Shown here: positions 36,428 to 46,250 of the stretch, one piece after another
Layout of the letters: every line of letters starts with the position of its first letter
Position numbering within the stretch: position 1 is the stretch's first letter
DNA from: Elioraea sp.
GTDB lineage: Bacteria > Pseudomonadota > Alphaproteobacteria > Acetobacterales > Acetobacteraceae
NCBI RefSeq assembly: GCF_022842375.1
Contig: NZ_JALHPR010000004.1
Coordinates: forward strand, 1-64,000
Direction: 5' to 3'
Length of the DNA stretch: 64,000 nt
Notes under the pieces: generated by a model
Databases searched by the model: none
The model's input: only the letters and a program-made list of their open reading frames with translations
Told to the model about the DNA's origin: nothing
Translations under genes and position numbers: made by a program

Positions 36428-37330
36428 TCAGCGCGCCGCCGCGGCGACCTCTGCCGCGAAGTCGGATGCCTGCTTCTCGATGCCCTCGCCGAGCTGGTAG
36501 CGGACGAAGCCGGTGAGGTTGGCGCCGGCCTTCTGCACAACCGCCTTCACGCGGCTCTCGCCGTCATGCACCCACACCTGCTCGAGCAGCACGACTTCCT
36601 CGTAGAACTTGCGCACGCGGCCCTCGACCATCTTCTCGATGATCGCCTCCGGCTTGCCCGAGACGCGCGCCTGCTCGGTCAGCACCGCCTTCTCGCGGGC
36701 GAGCGAGGCAGGATCGACCGAGGTGATGTCGAGCGCCTGCGGCTGGGCCGCGGCCACATGCATGCCGACCTGGCGGCCAAGCGCGAGCACGGTCTCCGTC
36801 GCGTCACCCTCGAGGGCGGCGAGAACGCCGATGCGGCCGATGCCGGGGCGAAGTGCCGCGTGGACATAGCTCGCCACCAGCCCCTTCCCGACCGACAGCA
36901 CCGCGCAGCGGCGGATCGTCATGTTCTCGCCGATCACCGCGATCAGGTGGGTGAGCTCGTCGGCCACCGTCCGGCCTGAGCCGGGGAAGGACATGGCCTT
37001 CAGCTTCTCGATGTCATCGCCGGCATCGAGGGCAAGCTTGGCACAGGTCTCGACAAAGGCCTGGAAGGTCTCGTTGCGGCCGACGAAATCGGTCTCGGCG
37101 TTCACCTCGACGATCGCACCCCGCGTGCCCGCGGCGTAGACGCCGACAAGGCCCTCGGCCGCCACGCGGCCGGCCTTCTTGGCGGCCGCCGACAGGCCCT
37201 TCTTGCGCAGCCAGTCGATCGCCGCCTCGAGGTCGCCGCCCGTCTCGTTCAGCGCCTTCTTGCAGTCCATCATCCCGGCGCCGGTCTTCTCGCGAAGCTC
37301 CTTCACCAGTGCTGCCGTGATTTCGGCCAT
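36428..37330 (-). CDS. tsf: Elongation factor Ts
   Basis: EF-Ts exchanges GDP for GTP on EF-Tu. The 300-residue product starts with [20 protein letters not shown] and MDCKKALNE (UBA-like domain), then has the conserved core [18 protein letters not shown] and a C-terminal module. Two ATG codons are adjacent; I use the second (37330) because it gives the canonical MAEIT start and seven bases to GGGGA. Confidence 0.97.
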   Translation of the reverse strand: MAEITAALVKELREKTGAGMMDCKKALNETGGDLEAAIDWLRKKGLSAAAKKAGRVAAEGLVGVYAAGTRGAIVEVNAETDFVGRNETFQAFVETCAKLALDAGDDIEKLKAMSFPGSGRTVADELTHLIAVIGENMTIRRCAVLSVGKGLVASYVHAALRPGIGRIGVLAALEGDATETVLALGRQVGMHVAAAQPQALDITSVDPASLAREKAVLTEQARVSGKPEAIIEKMVEGRVRKFYEEVVLLEQVWVHDGESRVKAVVQKAGANLTGFVRYQLGEGIEKQASDFAAEVAAAAR

Positions 37331-37383
37331 CATTCGTCCCCGGTTCGTCTCGTGATGCGTGTCAGAGGCTGAAGCCCGCCGCC

Positions 37384-38199
37384 TCAGGCCTGCGGCTGGG
37401 CTGCCTGTTCCTCGGCCGGTGCGGGCGTTGCATCCGGCATCGCTTCCGGTTCCGGCAGCGCCTCGTCGGGCACTTCCTCGCCAGCGCCGAGGTCGATGCC
37501 GGAGGCGACCATCTCTGCCGAGATGCCATCGAGCACTGCACCCGAGATCAGCTCGCAATAGAGGGTGATGGCGCGGATCGCGTCATCGTTGCCCGGGATC
37601 GGGTAGGTCACGCCCTGGGGGTCGGAGTTGCTGTCGACCACGGCGACGACGGGGATGTTGAGCTTCCGCGCTTCCTCGACCGCGATCTTTTCCTTGTTCG
37701 TGTCGATGATGAACAGGATGTCGGGAAGCCCGCCCATCTCCTTGATGCCGCCCAGCGCACGCTCGAGCTTCTCGCGCTCGCGCGTCAACACCAGCGTCTC
37801 CTTCTTGGTGAGGCCGGTGACGTCCTGGGAGAGCTGGTCCTCGATCGTGCGCAGGCGCTTGATGCTGCCCTGGATGGTCTTCCAGTTCGTCAGCATGCCG
37901 CCGAGCCAGCGGTGGTTCACGTAGTACTGGCCGCAGCGCTTGGCGGCATCGGCCACATGCTCGGCCGCTGCCTTCTTGGTGCCGACGAACAGCACGCGGC
38001 CGCCACCGGCCACCGCATCGCGCACCGCCTGCATGGCGCGCGCGAGCATCGGCACGGTCTGCTGCAGGTCGATGATGTGGACCTGGTTGCGGATCCCGAA
38101 GAGGTAGGGGTCCATCTTCGGGTTCCACCGGCGGGTGTGGTGGCCGAAATGAACGCCGGCCTCGAGAAGCTGGCGCAGGGTGAACACTGGCAGGGCCAT
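37384..38199 (-). CDS. rpsB: 30S ribosomal protein S2
   Basis: S2 belongs to the late-assembling side of the 30S subunit. The 271-residue product has the S2 hallmarks [44 protein letters not shown] and [20 protein letters not shown] Pro/Glu/Ala tail of about 35 residues follows the core. The ATG has a strong AAGGAAAGG site (38207-38215 on the plus strand). It is the first gene of the long leftward operon that runs to lpxI or beyond. Confidence 0.98.
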   Translation of the reverse strand: MALPVFTLRQLLEAGVHFGHHTRRWNPKMDPYLFGIRNQVHIIDLQQTVPMLARAMQAVRDAVAGGGRVLFVGTKKAAAEHVADAAKRCGQYYVNHRWLGGMLTNWKTIQGSIKRLRTIEDQLSQDVTGLTKKETLVLTREREKLERALGGIKEMGGLPDILFIIDTNKEKIAVEEARKLNIPVVAVVDSNSDPQGVTYPIPGNDDAIRAITLYCELISGAVLDGISAEMVASGIDLGAGEEVPDEALPEPEAMPDATPAPAEEQAAQPQA

Positions 38200-38435
38200 G
38201 GCCTGACCTTTCCTTGATCGTCCGGTTATGCCTCCGCGGAGCCATCGGCATGCGCCGACCGGAACCCGCCCCCCGTTATCGTTCGTTCAAGAACCGACTG
38301 CGAGACGGCGGGAAAGGCGCCCCGCGTGTGAATTGCCCCGCCGCGGTTTCCCCCGGCGTGGCTGCGCGGCGGTATGCCCCAGGGCGCCCGGAAAGGCAAG
38401 TGCGGGCATGACAACGACGGGTTGCAGACCCCCGC
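38200..38435. other. Intergenic region upstream of rpsB
   Basis: No gene is seen. It should hold the end of the dnaE transcript and the rpsB operon promoter, but I find no convincing -35/-10 pair and no T-tailed hairpin. A perfect 10-bp palindrome GTTCAAGAAC lies at 38285-38294, about 86 bases upstream of the rpsB start, and could be an operator or part of a leader structure. Confidence 0.5.
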
Positions 38436-41400
38436 CTACACTTCCTCGACCGCCGCAACCCCTGGCAGGGCGCCGAGGGCCTCGATCACCGGCGGGGTAA
38501 TGCTGTGCGCACCTGGAAGCGCGATCTCGACCTCGCGTCCGCCCGAGGGGGCGAGGAAGGTGATCCGCCCCCGCCCGCGCGGCAGCGCCGCCAGCATCGC
38601 CCGGATCGGATCGAGCGCGGCATCGGACGCGAGGCGCACCCGCATGCCGCTGCCTGACCGCGCCGCTGCCTGTTCGAGCGGCTCGAGATCGACCGCCGTG
38701 AGCCTGAGCGTCTCGCCATCGAGCCTGGCATCGGCCGTCACCAGCAACGGCACACCCGCCTGGAGCAGCGGGCGAACCCGGCCCAGCACCTCGGAGAACA
38801 GCGTCACCTCCGTGCTTGCGCTCGGGTCGGAGAGGCGGAGCCAGCACATGCGGCTGCCGCTTTTCGTGTCGCGCTCCTTGGTCGCGACCACCGAGCCCGC
38901 GAGCTTGAGCCGCCCCGCCCCGGCAGCGACGCGCGTGGCGATCTCGGAGATGCGCACGACGCCGATGCGGGCCAGCGCGCGGGCATAGGCATCGAGCGGA
39001 TGCGCCGTCATGTGGAAGCCGATCGCCTCCGCCTCGTGCTCGAGCTTCTCGTGCACCGGCCAATCGGCGATGTCGGGCAGGCGGAGATCGGGCTCGGCTT
39101 GCGGCATCGCGCCGAACAGCGCGATCTGGTCAGACCCACGCTCCTCGGCGGCTGACTGCGCGCGGCGGATCACCGCCTCGGCCCCGGCGAACAGGCGCGC
39201 GCGGTTGGCCTCGATCGCGTCGAACGCACCGGCACGGGCGAGGTTCTCGATCTGCATCTTGTTCACCGCACGCGGATCGATCCGCTTGGCGAACGCCCCG
39301 ATGCTGCGGAACGGCCCGCCCTTCCGCCGCTCGTCCACCACCTGCTGCATGGCGGTGAACCCCACCTTCTTCACCGCGGCCAGCGCGTGGCGGATGGCGA
39401 GCCGGCCATCGGGCAGCGGCTCGATGGTGAAATCGGCATCGGAACGGTTGATGTCGGGCGGCAGCAGCGTGATGCCCTGGCTCTCCGCCTCCTGCTTCAG
39501 CGCGGCCAGCTTCTCGGTGTTGGTGATGTCGAGGCTCATCGACGCGGCGAGGAACGCGACCGGGTGGTTCGCCTTCAGCCAGGCCGTCTGGTACGAGACG
39601 AGCGCGTAGGCCGCCGCGTGGCTCTTGTTGAAGCCGTAATCGGCGAAGCGCTCCATCAGGTCGAAGATCTCGGCGGCCTTCTCGGGCGCGATGCCCTTGG
39701 CCTCGGCGCCGTCGCAGAAGATCCTGCGCTGCGCTTCCATTTCGGAGCGGATCTTCTTGCCCATCGCACGCCGCAGCAGGTCGGCCGCACCGAGCGAGTA
39801 GCCGGCGAGCACCTGAGCGATCTGCATCACCTGCTCCTGGTACACCATGATGCCGTAGGTCTCGGCGAGCACGTCATGGATCGCAGGGTGCGGTGCTTCC
39901 CAGGCCTCGCCGTGCTTGCGCTGGCAATAGGCAGGGATGTTCGCCATCGGGCCCGGGCGGTAGAGGGCGACGGCCGCGATCAGGTCCTCGAACCGATCGG
40001 GGCGCATGGCGCGCAGCACATCGCGCATGCCCTGGCTTTCGAACTGGAACACCCCGCCCGCATCGCCCTTGGCGAGCATCGCGTAGGTCGGCCCATCGTC
40101 GAGCGGCAGCGCAGCGAGATCGACGGTGATGTCGAGGCCCTTCAGCAGCGCGACCGCGCGTTCGAGCACCGTCAGCGTCTTGAGGCCGAGGAAGTCGAAC
40201 TTCACGAGGCCTGCCATCTCGGCATGCTTCATCGCGTACTGCGTCACCAGCATGTCGGATTTCGGATCGCGGTAGAGCGGGATGAGCTCGATCAGCGGCC
40301 TGTCGCCGATCACCACGCCGGCGGCATGCGTCGAGGCATGGCGGTAGAGGCCTTCGAGCTGCAAAGCGATCTCGAGCAGGCGCTTGATGCTCTCATCATC
40401 ATCGCGCATGCGCCTGAGCTGCGGCTCGCCGTCGATCGCCTGGCTCAGCGTCACCGGCTTGGCGGGGTTGTTGGGGATCAATTCGGCGATGCGGTTCACC
40501 TGGCCATAGGGCATGGCGAGAACGCGGCCGACATCGCGCACCACGGCGCGGGCCTGGAGCTTGCCGAAGGTGATGATCTGCGCGACGCGATCCTCGCCAT
40601 ACTCGCGGCGGACATAGGCGATCACCTCGTCGCGCCTGTCCTGGCAGAAATCGATGTCGAAGTCGGGCATCGACACGCGCTCGGGGTTCAGGAAACGCTC
40701 GAACAGCAGGCCGAAGCGGATCGGGTCAAGATCGGTGATCGTCAGCGCCCAGGCAGCGACGGAACCAGCCCCCGAGCCGCGGCCGGGCCCGACCGCGATG
40801 CGGTTCGATTTCGCCCACTGGATGAAATCGGCCACGATCAGGAAATAGCCGGAGAAGCCCATGCGCTCGATCACGCCGAGCTCATAGTCGAGACGCTCGG
40901 TGTAGAGCGAGCGCTTCGCAGCATCAGCACCCATCGCCTCGAGCCTGGCATCGAGCCCTGCGCGCGCCATGGCGGCGACCGTCTCCGCCTCGTTCTGCCC
41001 CTCGCCCACCTTGCTGGAAACGGGCAGCAGGGGTTTGCGCGGCAGCGCCATCACCGCGCAGCGGCGTGCGACGGCTTCTGTGTTGTCGATCGCGTCGGGC
41101 AGGTCGGCGAACACCTCGCGCATCGCCGCCCCCGGCTTGAACCACTGCTCGGGGCTCGCGCGCCGGCGCTCCTGTTCGGCGAGCACACGGCCCTCGGCGA
41201 TGCAGAGCAGCGCGTCATGCGCCTCGGCCATCTGCGGCGTGGCGAAGTAGCAGGGGTTCGTCGCGATGATCGGCAGGCCGAAACGTTCCGCCAGCATCAG
41301 GAAGCCTGCTTCCGTCTCGGCATCGCGCGCGGTGCCGAGGCGCGTGATCTCGACCAGGGTGCGATCGCCGAAAGCACGCGCGAAACGCTCCATCAGCGCC

Positions 41401-41873
41401 GTCGCTGCGTCGACCTGGCCTTCGGCAAGCATGCGGCCCAAGGGCCCCTCGCCCGCGCCGGTGAGCAGGAACAGCCCCTCCGCGTGCTCGCACAGCACCT
41501 CGACCGGCACGGACGCATCGGCCCCTGCCGGCGGATCGAGGAAGGCGCGGGAGGAAAGCCGCATCAGGTTGGCGAGCCCCACCTCGTTCGCGGCGAGCAG
41601 CCCGATGCGTTCCGGCTTCGGCGGCGGCAGGCCGGGGCGAAGCGTGCGGCCTGGCAGCAGCAGCGGCAGGGTGAGGCCGAGGATCGGCTGGATGCCCTTT
41701 TTCGCGCAGGCATCGGAGAATTCGAGGGCGCCGAACATGTTCGCCGTGTCAGTCAGCGCCACGGCAGGCATGCCCGCTTCGAGCGCCAGCGTCGGGATCT
41801 TGTCGACCTTGATCGCCCCTTCCGACAGCGAATAGGCGGAATGGACGCGGAGGTGGATGAAAGGGCTCTGCAT
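38436..41873 (-). CDS. dnaE: DNA polymerase III alpha subunit (DnaE1)
   Basis: This is the replicative polymerase. The 1145-residue protein has an N-terminal PHP domain (FIHLRVHSAYSLSEG onward, to about 270) and the palm with MPDFDIDFCQDRRDEVI near residue 400, which holds the catalytic aspartates. Finger and tau-binding regions follow (GRGSGAGSVAAWAL; EQVMQIAQVLAGYSLGAADLLRRAMGKK in pieces), then a helix-hairpin-helix and an OB fold near 980-1060. Length and order match the alphaproteobacterial DnaE1, not the error-prone DnaE2. It starts 39 bases after the lolD stop, so it may be co-transcribed. Confidence 0.98.
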   Translation of the reverse strand: MQSPFIHLRVHSAYSLSEGAIKVDKIPTLALEAGMPAVALTDTANMFGALEFSDACAKKGIQPILGLTLPLLLPGRTLRPGLPPPKPERIGLLAANEVGLANLMRLSSRAFLDPPAGADASVPVEVLCEHAEGLFLLTGAGEGPLGRMLAEGQVDAATALMERFARAFGDRTLVEITRLGTARDAETEAGFLMLAERFGLPIIATNPCYFATPQMAEAHDALLCIAEGRVLAEQERRRASPEQWFKPGAAMREVFADLPDAIDNTEAVARRCAVMALPRKPLLPVSSKVGEGQNEAETVAAMARAGLDARLEAMGADAAKRSLYTERLDYELGVIERMGFSGYFLIVADFIQWAKSNRIAVGPGRGSGAGSVAAWALTITDLDPIRFGLLFERFLNPERVSMPDFDIDFCQDRRDEVIAYVRREYGEDRVAQIITFGKLQARAVVRDVGRVLAMPYGQVNRIAELIPNNPAKPVTLSQAIDGEPQLRRMRDDDESIKRLLEIALQLEGLYRHASTHAAGVVIGDRPLIELIPLYRDPKSDMLVTQYAMKHAEMAGLVKFDFLGLKTLTVLERAVALLKGLDITVDLAALPLDDGPTYAMLAKGDAGGVFQFESQGMRDVLRAMRPDRFEDLIAAVALYRPGPMANIPAYCQRKHGEAWEAPHPAIHDVLAETYGIMVYQEQVMQIAQVLAGYSLGAADLLRRAMGKKIRSEMEAQRRIFCDGAEAKGIAPEKAAEIFDLMERFADYGFNKSHAAAYALVSYQTAWLKANHPVAFLAASMSLDITNTEKLAALKQEAESQGITLLPPDINRSDADFTIEPLPDGRLAIRHALAAVKKVGFTAMQQVVDERRKGGPFRSIGAFAKRIDPRAVNKMQIENLARAGAFDAIEANRARLFAGAEAVIRRAQSAAEERGSDQIALFGAMPQAEPDLRLPDIADWPVHEKLEHEAEAIGFHMTAHPLDAYARALARIGVVRISEIATRVAAGAGRLKLAGSVVATKERDTKSGSRMCWLRLSDPSASTEVTLFSEVLGRVRPLLQAGVPLLVTADARLDGETLRLTAVDLEPLEQAAARSGSGMRVRLASDAALDPIRAMLAALPRGRGRITFLAPSGGREVEIALPGAHSITPPVIEALGALPGVAAVEEV

Positions 41874-41912
41874 CGGCGCAGTGTGCCGCGAGTCGGGTGC
41901 GGCTGTCAGCGG

Positions 41913-42593
41913 CTACGCTGCGACAATCCGTCCCTCGCGCAGCGTGACGGTGCGGTCCATCCGCGCGGCGAGCTCTGGGTTGTGGGTGGCGACGAGTGCC
42001 GCGGTGCGGTGGCCGCGCACCAGCGCGAGAAGCTCGCCGAACACGACATCCGCCGTTCCCGCATCGAGGTTGCCGGTGGGCTCATCGGCCAGCAGCACGG
42101 CAGGCTCGTTGGCGAGGGCGCGCGCGATCGCCACGCGCTGCTGCTCGCCGCCCGACAGCCGCGCGGGGCGGTGCGACAGCCGCTGGCCGAGGCCGAGCTG
42201 CGTCAGCAGCGTGCGCGCGCGCGCTTCCGCCACGCCCTTTGCCTTGCCCATGATCATCTGCGGCATCACCACGTTCTCGAGCGCCGAGAACTCGGGCAGC
42301 AGGTGATGGAACTGGTAGACGAAGCCGATCGCGCCCCCGCGGGCGGTCGTGCGCTCTGCCTCCGACATCTCGGCGGTGGAGCGGCCGGCGACGCGCACCA
42401 CGCCCTCGTCGGGCTTCTCGAGAAGGCCCGCGATGTGCAGCAGCGTCGACTTGCCCGCACCCGACGGGGCGACGAGGGCGACGATCTCGCCGGCCTGCAA
42501 CGTGAGGTCCGCCCCGCGCAGCACCTCGAGCGTGCCGTCCCCCGTCCGGAAACGGCGGACGACACCGGTGAGCGACAGCGGTGCGTCACTCAT
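41913..42593 (-). CDS. lolD: LolD, lipoprotein-releasing ABC transporter ATPase
   Basis: LolD powers extraction of outer-membrane lipoproteins from the inner membrane. The 226-residue ATPase has Walker A (A)PSGAGKST, the Lol-type [18 protein letters not shown], signature [15 protein letters not shown] and Walker [12 protein letters not shown]. The first glycine of Walker A is Ala, a tolerated variation. The start overlaps the lolC stop by eight bases. Confidence 0.95.
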   Translation of the reverse strand: MSDAPLSLTGVVRRFRTGDGTLEVLRGADLTLQAGEIVALVAPSGAGKSTLLHIAGLLEKPDEGVVRVAGRSTAEMSEAERTTARGGAIGFVYQFHHLLPEFSALENVVMPQMIMGKAKGVAEARARTLLTQLGLGQRLSHRPARLSGGEQQRVAIARALANEPAVLLADEPTGNLDAGTADVVFGELLALVRGHRTAALVATHNPELAARMDRTVTLREGRIVAA

Positions 42594-43836
42594 GCCTGAG
42601 CGCTTCTACAGGATCGAGGCGCGCAGCGCGGAAACTCGGGTAGAGCGTGGCCAGCAGCGACAGCCCAAGCCCCATCGCCGCGACCTGCGCCACCTCCCAC
42701 GGGTCGACCACCGAGGGCAGGCGCGAGAGGAAGTAGATCTCGGCCTGGAACAGCTCCTGGCCCGTCAGCCCCTGCAGCCATTGCCGGATCGATTCGAGGT
42801 TGGCGGCGATGAAAAGGCCGAGCGAGACGCCGAACACAGTGCCGAGAACGCCGATCGAGGCGCCGCACATCAGGAAGATGCGCATCACCGCCCCTCGCGA
42901 GGCGCCCATGGTGCGCAGGATCGCGATGTCGCGCCCCTTGTCCTTCACCAGCATCACCAGCGAGCTCACGATGTTGAACGCGGCGACGATGATGATCAGC
43001 GTCAGGATCAGGAACATCACGTTCCGCTCGACCTGCACCGCGGCGAAGAACGCGCTGTTGGATTGCTGCCAGTCGAGCAGCCTGATCGGCCGGTCCGTCA
43101 CCGCCGCGCGGATCGCGCGGTTGATCTCGCGCACGCGGTCAGGGTCGGTGACGAACACCTCGATCTGCGTGGCGGCATCGCCCGTCGCGAAATAAGCCTG
43201 GGCGGCTTCGAGCGGCATGAACACGTAGGAATTGTCGTATTCGAACATGCCCACTTCGAAGAGCGCCGCCACGCGATAGGCGCGGATGCGTGGCACCGTG
43301 CCGAACACCGTCACCTGCCCCTGCGGCGAGACGAGGGACAGACGTTCCCCCACCCTCACGCCGAGGCGGTTCGCCAGCCTCGAGCCGACGATGATCGCAT
43401 CATCGCCGCCGAACTCGTCGAGCGAGCCAGCGATGATGTTGCCCGCGATGATGCTGCGTGCGCGCAACTGGTCAGGCGCGATGCCGCGGGCGAGAACGCC
43501 CGCCCCGCCGCCGCGCTCGCCGGTGCCGAGCACCTGGCCCTCGACGATCGGCGTGGCGGAACGCACGCCGGGTACCGTGCGGATTCGTTCCGCCAGCGCA
43601 TCGTACCCTTCGAGCGTCTGGCCGATGCCGTAGACGCCGAGATGCCCGTTGAGGCCGAGGATGCGGCCCAACAGCTCCGCGCGGAAGCCGTTCATCACGC
43701 TCATCACGATGATCAGCGTGGCGACGCCAAGCCCGATGCCGGCAAGCGAGAACCCGGCGATGACCGAGACGAACCCCTCCGCCTTCCGCGCCCGCAGGTA
43801 GCGGAAGGCAACGAGCCGCTCGAATGGCCCGAACAT
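42586..43836 (-). CDS. lolC: LolC/LolE-family lipoprotein-releasing permease
   Basis: The 416-residue permease has one N-terminal helix ([20 protein letters not shown]), a large periplasmic domain (about 50-265) and three C-terminal helices with the MacB/FtsX-type cytoplasmic segment [24 protein letters not shown]. Only one permease gene is present beside lolD, consistent with a homodimeric LolF-like arrangement of many alphaproteobacteria. It ends against proS with a five-base gap. Confidence 0.94.
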   Translation of the reverse strand: MFGPFERLVAFRYLRARKAEGFVSVIAGFSLAGIGLGVATLIIVMSVMNGFRAELLGRILGLNGHLGVYGIGQTLEGYDALAERIRTVPGVRSATPIVEGQVLGTGERGGGAGVLARGIAPDQLRARSIIAGNIIAGSLDEFGGDDAIIVGSRLANRLGVRVGERLSLVSPQGQVTVFGTVPRIRAYRVAALFEVGMFEYDNSYVFMPLEAAQAYFATGDAATQIEVFVTDPDRVREINRAIRAAVTDRPIRLLDWQQSNSAFFAAVQVERNVMFLILTLIIIVAAFNIVSSLVMLVKDKGRDIAILRTMGASRGAVMRIFLMCGASIGVLGTVFGVSLGLFIAANLESIRQWLQGLTGQELFQAEIYFLSRLPSVVDPWEVAQVAAMGLGLSLLATLYPSFRAARLDPVEALRHE

Positions 43837-43841
43837 CGCGA

Positions 43842-45164
43842 TCAGCCCAGCAGGCGCTCGAGGATCGCCGCCTTGTCGAGTTCGTGCCGCTCGCCGCCGC
43901 GGCGGCGCTTGATCTCGGCGCGCCCCTCCTTTGCCCCGCGGGGGCCCACGATCACCTGCCAGGGCAGGCCGATCAGGTCCATGTCGGCGAACTTCACGCC
44001 GGCGCGCTCGTCACGGTCATCGTAGAGCACGTCGGTGCCGGCCGCGCGCAGCGCGTCGTAGATCTCGCCTGCCATCGCATCCGCTGCCGCATCACCCGGC
44101 TTCAGGTTGATGATCCCGACGCGGAAGGGCGCGACACTCTCCGGCCAGATGATGCCCGCCTCGTCATGGCTCGCCTCGATGATCGCCCCGACGAGGCGCG
44201 AGACGCCGATGCCGTAGCTGCCCATCTCGGGGTGCAGTGGCTTGCCGTCCGCGCCCTGCACAGTGACGTTCATCGCGTCTGGCCCGGAGTATTTCGTCCC
44301 GAAATAGAAGATGTGCCCGACCTCGATGCCGCGCGCCTCGATGCGCTTGCCGTCGGCCAGCGCGCCGAAGGCGACGGGGTCGTGCTTCTCGTCGGTCGCG
44401 GCGTAGAGCGACGTCCAGCTGTCCACCACCGGCTGGAGGTCGGCGGCATAGTCAACGCCCTCGGCGAGGATATCGCGCGCCACGAGGTCCGCGTGCACGA
44501 ACACCTGGCTCTCGCCGGTCTCGGCGAGGATGATGAACTCGTGGCTGTGGTCACCGCCGATCGGCCCCGTGTCGGCGCGCATCGGGATCGCCTTCAGGCC
44601 GAGCCGCGCGAAAGTGCGGAGATAGGCCACGAACATCCTGTTGTAGGCAGCGATCGCGGCCGGCTTGTCGAGGTCGAAGCTGTACGCATCCTTCATCAGG
44701 AACTCACGGCCGCGCATCACGCCGAAGCGGGGGCGCACCTCGTCACGGAACTTCCATTGGATGTGATAGAGGTTCAACGGCAGGTCGCGGTAGCTGCGCA
44801 CATGGCTGCGGAAGATGTCGGTGACCATCTCCTCGTTCGTGGGCCCGTACAGCAATTCCCGTTCGTGACGGTCGGTGATGCGCAGCATCTCGCGGCCGTA
44901 GTCGTCGTACCGCCCGCTTTCGCGCCAGAGCTCGGCCGGCTGGATCGTCGGCATCAGGATCTCGTGGCAGCCGGCCGCGTCCTGCTCCTCGCGCACGATG
45001 CGCGCGATGTTGGTGAGCACGCGGTGGCCGAAGGGAAGCCAGGAGTAGATGCCCGCTGCCTGCTGGCGGATCATGCCGGCGCGCAGCATCAGCCGATGCG
45101 AGACGATCTGCGCCTCGGACGGATTCTCCTTCAGCGTCGGCAGGAAGTAGCGTGAGAGACGCAT
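43842..45164 (-). CDS. proS: Prolyl-tRNA synthetase, short alphaproteobacterial type
   Basis: ProS charges tRNA-Pro. The 440-residue class II synthetase begins [13 protein letters not shown] and shows motif 1-3 regions: [38 protein letters not shown] and [18 protein letters not shown]-terminal anticodon-binding domain follows. It lacks the editing (INS) insertion of the E. coli enzyme, as is usual for this lineage. I use the ATG at 45164; the upstream in-frame start at 45200 adds no conserved sequence. Confidence 0.96.
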   Translation of the reverse strand: MRLSRYFLPTLKENPSEAQIVSHRLMLRAGMIRQQAAGIYSWLPFGHRVLTNIARIVREEQDAAGCHEILMPTIQPAELWRESGRYDDYGREMLRITDRHERELLYGPTNEEMVTDIFRSHVRSYRDLPLNLYHIQWKFRDEVRPRFGVMRGREFLMKDAYSFDLDKPAAIAAYNRMFVAYLRTFARLGLKAIPMRADTGPIGGDHSHEFIILAETGESQVFVHADLVARDILAEGVDYAADLQPVVDSWTSLYAATDEKHDPVAFGALADGKRIEARGIEVGHIFYFGTKYSGPDAMNVTVQGADGKPLHPEMGSYGIGVSRLVGAIIEASHDEAGIIWPESVAPFRVGIINLKPGDAAADAMAGEIYDALRAAGTDVLYDDRDERAGVKFADMDLIGLPWQVIVGPRGAKEGRAEIKRRRGGERHELDKAAILERLLG

Positions 45165-45251
45165 GCGCGGTGAGGCCCCTTGGTTGAAGGCCGCGCACAA
45201 TAGAGGGCGGGTGGGCCGCGTGGAAGGTGGCCCCGATCGAGGGTCGCGCGC

Positions 45252-45650
45252 TCAGCGGTTCCGCGACGCCGCGCACGCTGCCGCGAGGGATGACCGGTCC
45301 TCGGGGCCGAGCGGGCGGCCGTTCAGGAAAAGCTGGTTGCCCTCGACCGTGACGATGCCGATCGGCAGGTCGGCCACGACATCGCGCGGGAGGCCGAAGC
45401 GGCGCTGGAGGTCGACGCCGAGATAGATCGTCGGCGTCTGCGGCACGATCTGCTGCGGGGGCGAGAGATCGGCCGGGGCAACGCGGCGCCCGCCGGCGCC
45501 GACGCCAGGCTGGAACGCGACGGACTGGTCGGGCACATGCGCCGTCACGCGCCGGCAATCCTCGGGCGAAAGCCGGGCCTGTGCAGCGGCCTCATACACG
45601 CAGGACGCGAACATGGTGACGGACACAAACGCAATGGTTACGGCGCGCAT
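45252..45650 (-). CDS. Small exported protein of unknown function
   Basis: The 132-residue product has a signal peptide (MRAVTIAFVSVTMFASCVYEAAAQ). Either signal peptidase I cuts after AAA-Q, or Cys17 in FASC serves as a weak lipobox. The mature part has two cysteines (PEDCRR and AAACAAS), a central TIYLGVDLQRRFGLP and ends with LFLNGRPLGPEDRSSL. I do not recognise it. It is upstream of proS on the same strand with an 87-base gap. No clear ribosome site precedes either possible start (45650 or 45695). Confidence 0.65.
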   Translation of the reverse strand: MRAVTIAFVSVTMFASCVYEAAAQARLSPEDCRRVTAHVPDQSVAFQPGVGAGGRRVAPADLSPPQQIVPQTPTIYLGVDLQRRFGLPRDVVADLPIGIVTVEGNQLFLNGRPLGPEDRSSLAAACAASRNR

Positions 45651-45732
45651 CAGGTAATTTTCTGCCTGTTTTGCTGCGGTGCAGCGCACGATCATCACAA
45701 CAAGACTATGGACGCGGGGTTACCGTTACGCT

Positions 45733-45772
45733 AACAAGAAAAAGGCCGCGCGCCTCTACGGCTGCGCGGCCC
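45733..45772 (-). terminator. Intrinsic terminator (leftward)
   Basis: An 8-bp GC stem (45744-45751 with 45764-45771), strengthened by three inner pairs, is followed on the minus strand by TTTTTCTTGTT. It would end the candidate small RNA and any read-through from the nuo-rnj unit before the proS unit. Confidence 0.85.
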
Positions 45773-45833
45773 AAGTTTAGGGAGGAAACGCCAGTCACAC
45801 GGCAGGAAGAGGACAACCCTCTTCCTGCCGTTG
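45733..45833 (-). ncRNA. Candidate trans-acting small RNA with anti-Shine-Dalgarno motif
   Basis: Reading the minus strand, a perfect 14-bp hairpin (45799-45831, 5-base loop) is followed by an unpaired stretch containing TTTCCTCCCTAAA (45776-45788). Then comes a GGCCGCGC/GCGCGGCC terminator hairpin (45744-45771) with TTTTTCTTGTT. This is the layout of the alphaproteobacterial small RNAs that expose CU-rich anti-Shine-Dalgarno loops. Upstream, CTTGCC (45858-45863) lies 17 bases from a weak AT-rich -10 (45835-45840). No protein gene fits the interval. The end points are estimates, and the nearest genes are DUF1467 (150 bases upstream) and the exported protein (downstream). Confidence 0.55.
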
Positions 45834-45989
45834 ATTTTTGTCGCTTGCCCCGTTTCCGGCAAGCTGTTTCGCCGCGAATTTCGGCAGTTTTTGCCACACC
45901 CTGACGGCATTTGCGCAAACCCTCATCAGCCTGCTCAAAATTGCGTCAGGCCGTGGGCTATCCTGCAGGCACCCAGCCGAATCCGGCCG

Positions 45990-46238
45990 TCAGCCAGCCT
46001 CGAGCGCGCGGAAACTGATCAGGTCGGATTCGATCACCGCCCAGATCCCGAGCCAGATGATGCCTGCCACCACCGTGGTGGCGACCGCCTTGCGCAGCAG
46101 CAGCGGCCGTTCCGGCGCGCCGCGGAAATGCTCAGGGTTCTCGGGGTCGGCGACGGGCCGCGTCCAGAATGGCAGCACGGCGAACAGCGTGAGCCACCAC
46201 ACCAGCGCATAGACGATGAGACCGGTGAACCAATTCAT
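45990..46238 (-). CDS. DUF1467-family small membrane protein
   Basis: The 82-residue product has two membrane helices (FTGLIVYALVWWLTLFAVLP and AVATTVVAGIIWLGIWAVIE) joined by a polar loop with RGAPERPLLLRK. This matches DUF1467, a conserved alphaproteobacterial family whose gene lies beside rnj and proS. Function is unknown. It starts 12 bases after the rnj stop and is the last gene of the nuo-rnj unit. Confidence 0.88.
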   Translation of the reverse strand: MNWFTGLIVYALVWWLTLFAVLPFWTRPVADPENPEHFRGAPERPLLLRKAVATTVVAGIIWLGIWAVIESDLISFRALEAG

Positions 46239-46250
46239 GACCCCACCCCC

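Noticed and set aside
39387-42599. 1070-codon open frame antisense to dnaE and lolD
   Set aside because: Same composition artefact; the minus strand carries unmistakable DnaE and LolD motifs and the antisense product has none.
45708-45734. Eight-codon plus-strand mini-ORF
   Set aside because: No ribosome binding site and no downstream gene on that strand.
45799-45840. Rightward intrinsic terminator (14-bp stem followed by TTGATTTTTG on the plus strand)
   Set aside because: The structure would work, but no plus-strand gene lies upstream to need it. The same stem is better explained as the 5' hairpin of the minus-strand RNA, although dual use is possible.
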